This document shows positions 61,931 through 64,000 of a stretch of DNA of 64,000 bases, piece by piece. Positions within the stretch are counted from its first letter, which is position 1. Each line of letters starts with the position of its first letter. Both the position numbers and the translations under genes were made by a program. The stretch comes from JAAXZI01 sp045863575. Lineage in GTDB: Bacteria > Planctomycetota > Phycisphaerae > UBA1845 > PWPN01. The notes beneath the pieces are model-generated. The model did no database searches, had not been told where the DNA came from, and worked only from the letters and a program-made list of their open reading frames with translations. The DNA lies in the NCBI GenBank assembly GCA_045863575.1, contig BTUC01000001.1, positions 3,693-67,692 on the forward strand. The letters are read 5' to 3'.

Positions 61931-62956
61931 TCAGCGGTTTCCAGCCCGCCCGGTCGGAGCCTCGGTTGCATTCGGGGGCGGTAGCACAGGCGAAATCGGG
62001 CCGGCCGGGGCCTCGCTGGCGGTTCCGACTCGTCCCGAGTCACGACCTGCCGACGCACGGCGGGCGCCGGGCAGTTCGGATGGCCTGACGAAGTTGAGGT
62101 CGGTGCCTTCGACCCGGTTCACGCCGGGGGCGGCGCTGCTCACGCTCTGCACCGATCCCTTGGGAACAAGGTAAATCTCCACACGGCGGTTGCGAGCCTT
62201 GCCCTCCGGTGTGTCGTTGCTGGCGATGGGACGATACTCGCCGTAGCCCATGACGCCCATGCGGTCCTTATCCACGCCGGTGCCGGTCAGCATGTTCATG
62301 ACCGCGATGGCCCGATGCGCCGAGAGATGCCAGTTGGTCTTGTGCTCGGCCAACGTCGCCGGCTTTCGGATCGGCGTCGTGCAGGTATGCCCGACGATGA
62401 TCAGGTCCAGGTTGGCCGCCTCGGGAGACTGCACGATTTCCGCGAAGCGTTTGAGGGCATCCTGGATGTCGGCGGAAGTGGCCACGGCATCGCTGCCCAG
62501 CGGGAAGAGCAGGTCGGCCTTCCAACGGACCGCACCCGTTTTTTCATCGAATTCGAGAATGTTCGGATAGCGGTCGGCGAGCTCCTTAATTCTATTGACC
62601 ACCTGCTCGGGAAGCTGGCCACGATGAATGATAACGGGGCCCGGTTGGTTTTTGGCGGCGTCCAGTGCGGCCTGGAGCGCCTCGTCGAAGTTCTTGCGCA
62701 GGGCGTCGTTCTCGGCCTGGAGGCTGGCAATGTGGCTGTTCATTTCCGCAGCGGTCTTCTGAAGAGCCGCAATTTCCGTATCCTTCTGGCGGTTCATGGC
62801 TTCGCAGTCCTGCAAATCGGCCTTGGCCCGCGAGAGGTCCTCGCGCAGGACGTTGTTGGCCCGCTCCTCCTGCTTCCACTGGTCGTAGTAGCATCCGCTA
62901 CTGCCTGCCAGCACCAGCACCCCGGTTACGCCCGCCAGCCACGCCTGCCTGTTCAT
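61931..62956 (-). CDS. OmpA/MotB C-terminal-like lipoprotein with coiled coil
   Basis: The 341-residue outer-membrane or envelope lipoprotein has a signal with lipobox GSSGC (Cys near residue 22). A coiled coil (about 35-105: LREDLSRAKADLQDCEAMNRQKDTEIAALQKTAAEMNSHIASLQAENDALRKNF) is followed by the OmpA-like peptidoglycan-binding domain (about 140-285: WKADLLFPLGSDAVATSADIQDALKRFAEIV, LIIVGHTCTTPI, LSAHRAIAVMNMLTGTGVDKDRMGVMGYGEYRPIASNDTPEGKARNRRVEIYL). A Pro/Ala/Gly-rich tail closes it. The Asp and Arg that grip diaminopimelate (N.TPEG.A.NRRVEI) are present. GGAGAG lies upstream of the ATG at 62956. It would tether the outer envelope to the cell wall. Confidence 0.92.
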   Translation of the reverse strand: MNRQAWLAGVTGVLVLAGSSGCYYDQWKQEERANNVLREDLSRAKADLQDCEAMNRQKDTEIAALQKTAAEMNSHIASLQAENDALRKNFDEALQAALDAAKNQPGPVIIHRGQLPEQVVNRIKELADRYPNILEFDEKTGAVRWKADLLFPLGSDAVATSADIQDALKRFAEIVQSPEAANLDLIIVGHTCTTPIRKPATLAEHKTNWHLSAHRAIAVMNMLTGTGVDKDRMGVMGYGEYRPIASNDTPEGKARNRRVEIYLVPKGSVQSVSSAAPGVNRVEGTDLNFVRPSELPGARRASAGRDSGRVGTASEAPAGPISPVLPPPNATEAPTGRAGNR

Positions 62957-63470
62957 CACGCTCTCCTTTGCCGCTCGCCTTCGTGCACCCGGAGGAGTCC
63001 TCCAGGGGAACGCGTCAGGACCTCCGCCTGATCCAAGGTTCTGCCACCGCCCGGAGGGACGCGCGCCGTCCACGGGGTCGGGGTCATATTGCTGAGGCTA
63101 AACATCCCCACAAACCGGGAGATTTTCAAGAGGCTTCGGGCCCGGGGTCCGCCATCTCGGCGGGCTGGCCGTGAAAACGGGGGAAATGCCGCGAGCGCAG
63201 ACGACCACCGGGGCACGAGGTGCCTCGCTATCTATTTCGACCGCGCACGCGAAAACTCTGTAATCATTCGTCGCCGCAGATGGATGACGCAGGCAACAGC
63301 AAAGAAACGACACCGGCTGGGGCGTGTGCCACCGCTTCTGGGCGGCTCGATCCGTCTCTGGGCCTGTTGGATAGCGGCTTAGAGCCTATTCCAGGAGGGT
63401 GTGGCACCGGTTTCCAACGGTGTACACAGGTTGAAAACGTGTGCCATAGGGGGCCTGGTGGGATAGACGC
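62957..63470. other. 514-bp intergenic region with one imperfect inverted repeat
   Basis: No gene is supported. At about 63402-63447 TGGCACCGGTTTCCAAC faces GTTGAAAACGTGTGCCA (14 of 17 pairs), a dispersed-repeat type hairpin close to the 3' end of the next minus-strand gene. Confidence 0.6.
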
Positions 63471-64000
63471 TTAGCCCTTCCTGGCCTTCTCTTTCTTGGG
63501 CGCCTTCTCCTTGGCAGGTTTGGGGGGGCGCGGGCCGGACGGCTGCTTGCCGACGAAGTACCCCACCAGGGCGCCCAAGCCGCCCAGTGCCAGGGTACCC
63601 GCCAGGAAAATCCAGAACTGCTCGGCCAGCATGCCCAGGTAAGCCGGCCAGGCGTTCATTGAATTGGCGATGGTCGCCGCTCCGGCCAGCCCCAGCGTGA
63701 TTACCGCCGCAGCCAGTAAACCGGTGAATGCCGGTGAATAGGGCGGGGCCGAAGGAACGACCATAGTTTGACCAACGGGGGCCACCGCAACGGGAGCGGC
63801 CTCGGGCAGCGGCTCCTCTTCCTGGACCGGTTCCGTCGCCGTCGCAGTGCCGCCCGGAATCACGGTCTCGGCCGTATCCCCCATGTCGATGCCGTCGAGC
63901 AGTTCGGCGCCCAGCGACGTATCATCGCTTTCGCGGGTCAGGTCCAGCAGGCCCGATCCGCCGCCGCTGCCGTCCAGCCCCAGATGCTCGTCAGCCCCGG
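63471..64000 (-). CDS. Predicted membrane protein, 5' end outside window
   Basis: The reading frame stays open through position 64000. The visible part begins GADEHLGLDGSGGGSGLLDL-TRESDDTSLGAELLDGIDM, then has an acidic Pro/Ala-rich stretch. Two hydrophobic segments follow (FTGLLAAAVITLGLAGAATIA; FWIFLAGTLALGGLGALVGYFVG), ending in a Lys/Pro-rich basic tail. The SGLLDLTRESDDTSLGAELL stretch is, from memory, a motif in planctomycete proteins with an N-terminal excisionase/MerR-like DNA-binding domain, but that part lies outside the window and cannot be checked. An internal ATG at 63884 is an alternative start but would discard the conserved stretch. Confidence 0.65.
   Translation of the reverse strand, partial: GADEHLGLDGSGGGSGLLDLTRESDDTSLGAELLDGIDMGDTAETVIPGGTATATEPVQEEEPLPEAAPVAVAPVGQTMVVPSAPPYSPAFTGLLAAAVITLGLAGAATIANSMNAWPAYLGMLAEQFWIFLAGTLALGGLGALVGYFVGKQPSGPRPPKPAKEKAPKKEKARKG

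Noticed and set aside
1..64000. tRNA, rRNA, integrase or transposase genes
   Set aside because: I looked through the intergenic regions and the proteins and saw no cloverleaf-like sequence, rRNA segment or recombinase motif apart from topoisomerase IB, which is not a mobile-element integrase.

Overview
The window looks like a draft-assembly piece of a GC-rich planctomycete (Planctomycetota; a Phycisphaerae-type lineage is plausible but not proven). The evidence is the set of large secreted proteins that end in EF-hand dockerin-like doublets, a PEP-CTERM protein, BACON-like and PKD-like modules, an octaheme cytochrome fused to TPRs, System II cytochrome c maturation with oversized CcsA and ResB, and many short tandem or palindromic repeats between genes. 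A run of ten Ns at 56432-56441, flanked by long G/C homopolymers, marks an assembly gap.

Layout. 1-6600: a partial pyrF, rsgA with a repeat-derived insert inside its OB domain, a 34-bp tandem repeat, an NhaD-type antiporter, a DUF192 lipoprotein and a SpoIIE/PP2C phosphatase. 6790-20032: a secreted carbohydrate-related block. It has a beta-propeller/dockerin protein, a 2034-residue multi-module glycosidase on the minus strand, and two tandem paralogues, one ending in PEP-CTERM and the other in a dockerin-like doublet. The divergent region between the glycosidase and the paralogues carries twin LacI-type operator-like palindromes. 20141-29011: a membrane TPR protein, a LacI regulator, an octaheme-HEAT-TPR protein and uxaB-uxaA (hexuronate catabolism). 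29102-35525, all minus strand: lipoprotein, cyclophilin, dnaX-ybaB-recR and rpoN. 36066-45314: a 1567-residue surface protein with 24 copies of a Cys/Asp-rich 33-residue repeat, then a GNAT enzyme, topoisomerase IB, fliM and a BACON/dockerin protein. 45595-56318: a protein with two glycosidase-like barrels, a methyltransferase, an Ig-like/PKD protein and a GH-like protein. 56635-64000, minus strand: ccsA, resB, an OmpA/MotB lipoprotein and a partial membrane protein.

How it fits together. The secreted glycosidases, sugar-related propeller, uxaBA and LacI regulator suggest breakdown of uronate-rich polysaccharide such as pectin-like material. ccsA and resB would mature c-type cytochromes, such as the octaheme protein encoded here. 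The housekeeping genes are ordinary apart from two features: the insert in rsgA, and an A10 run in dnaX that is a strong candidate for slippage giving a short gamma-like product.

All assignments come from reading the sequence and motifs. No database search was run. Promoter and operator calls are pattern matches only.
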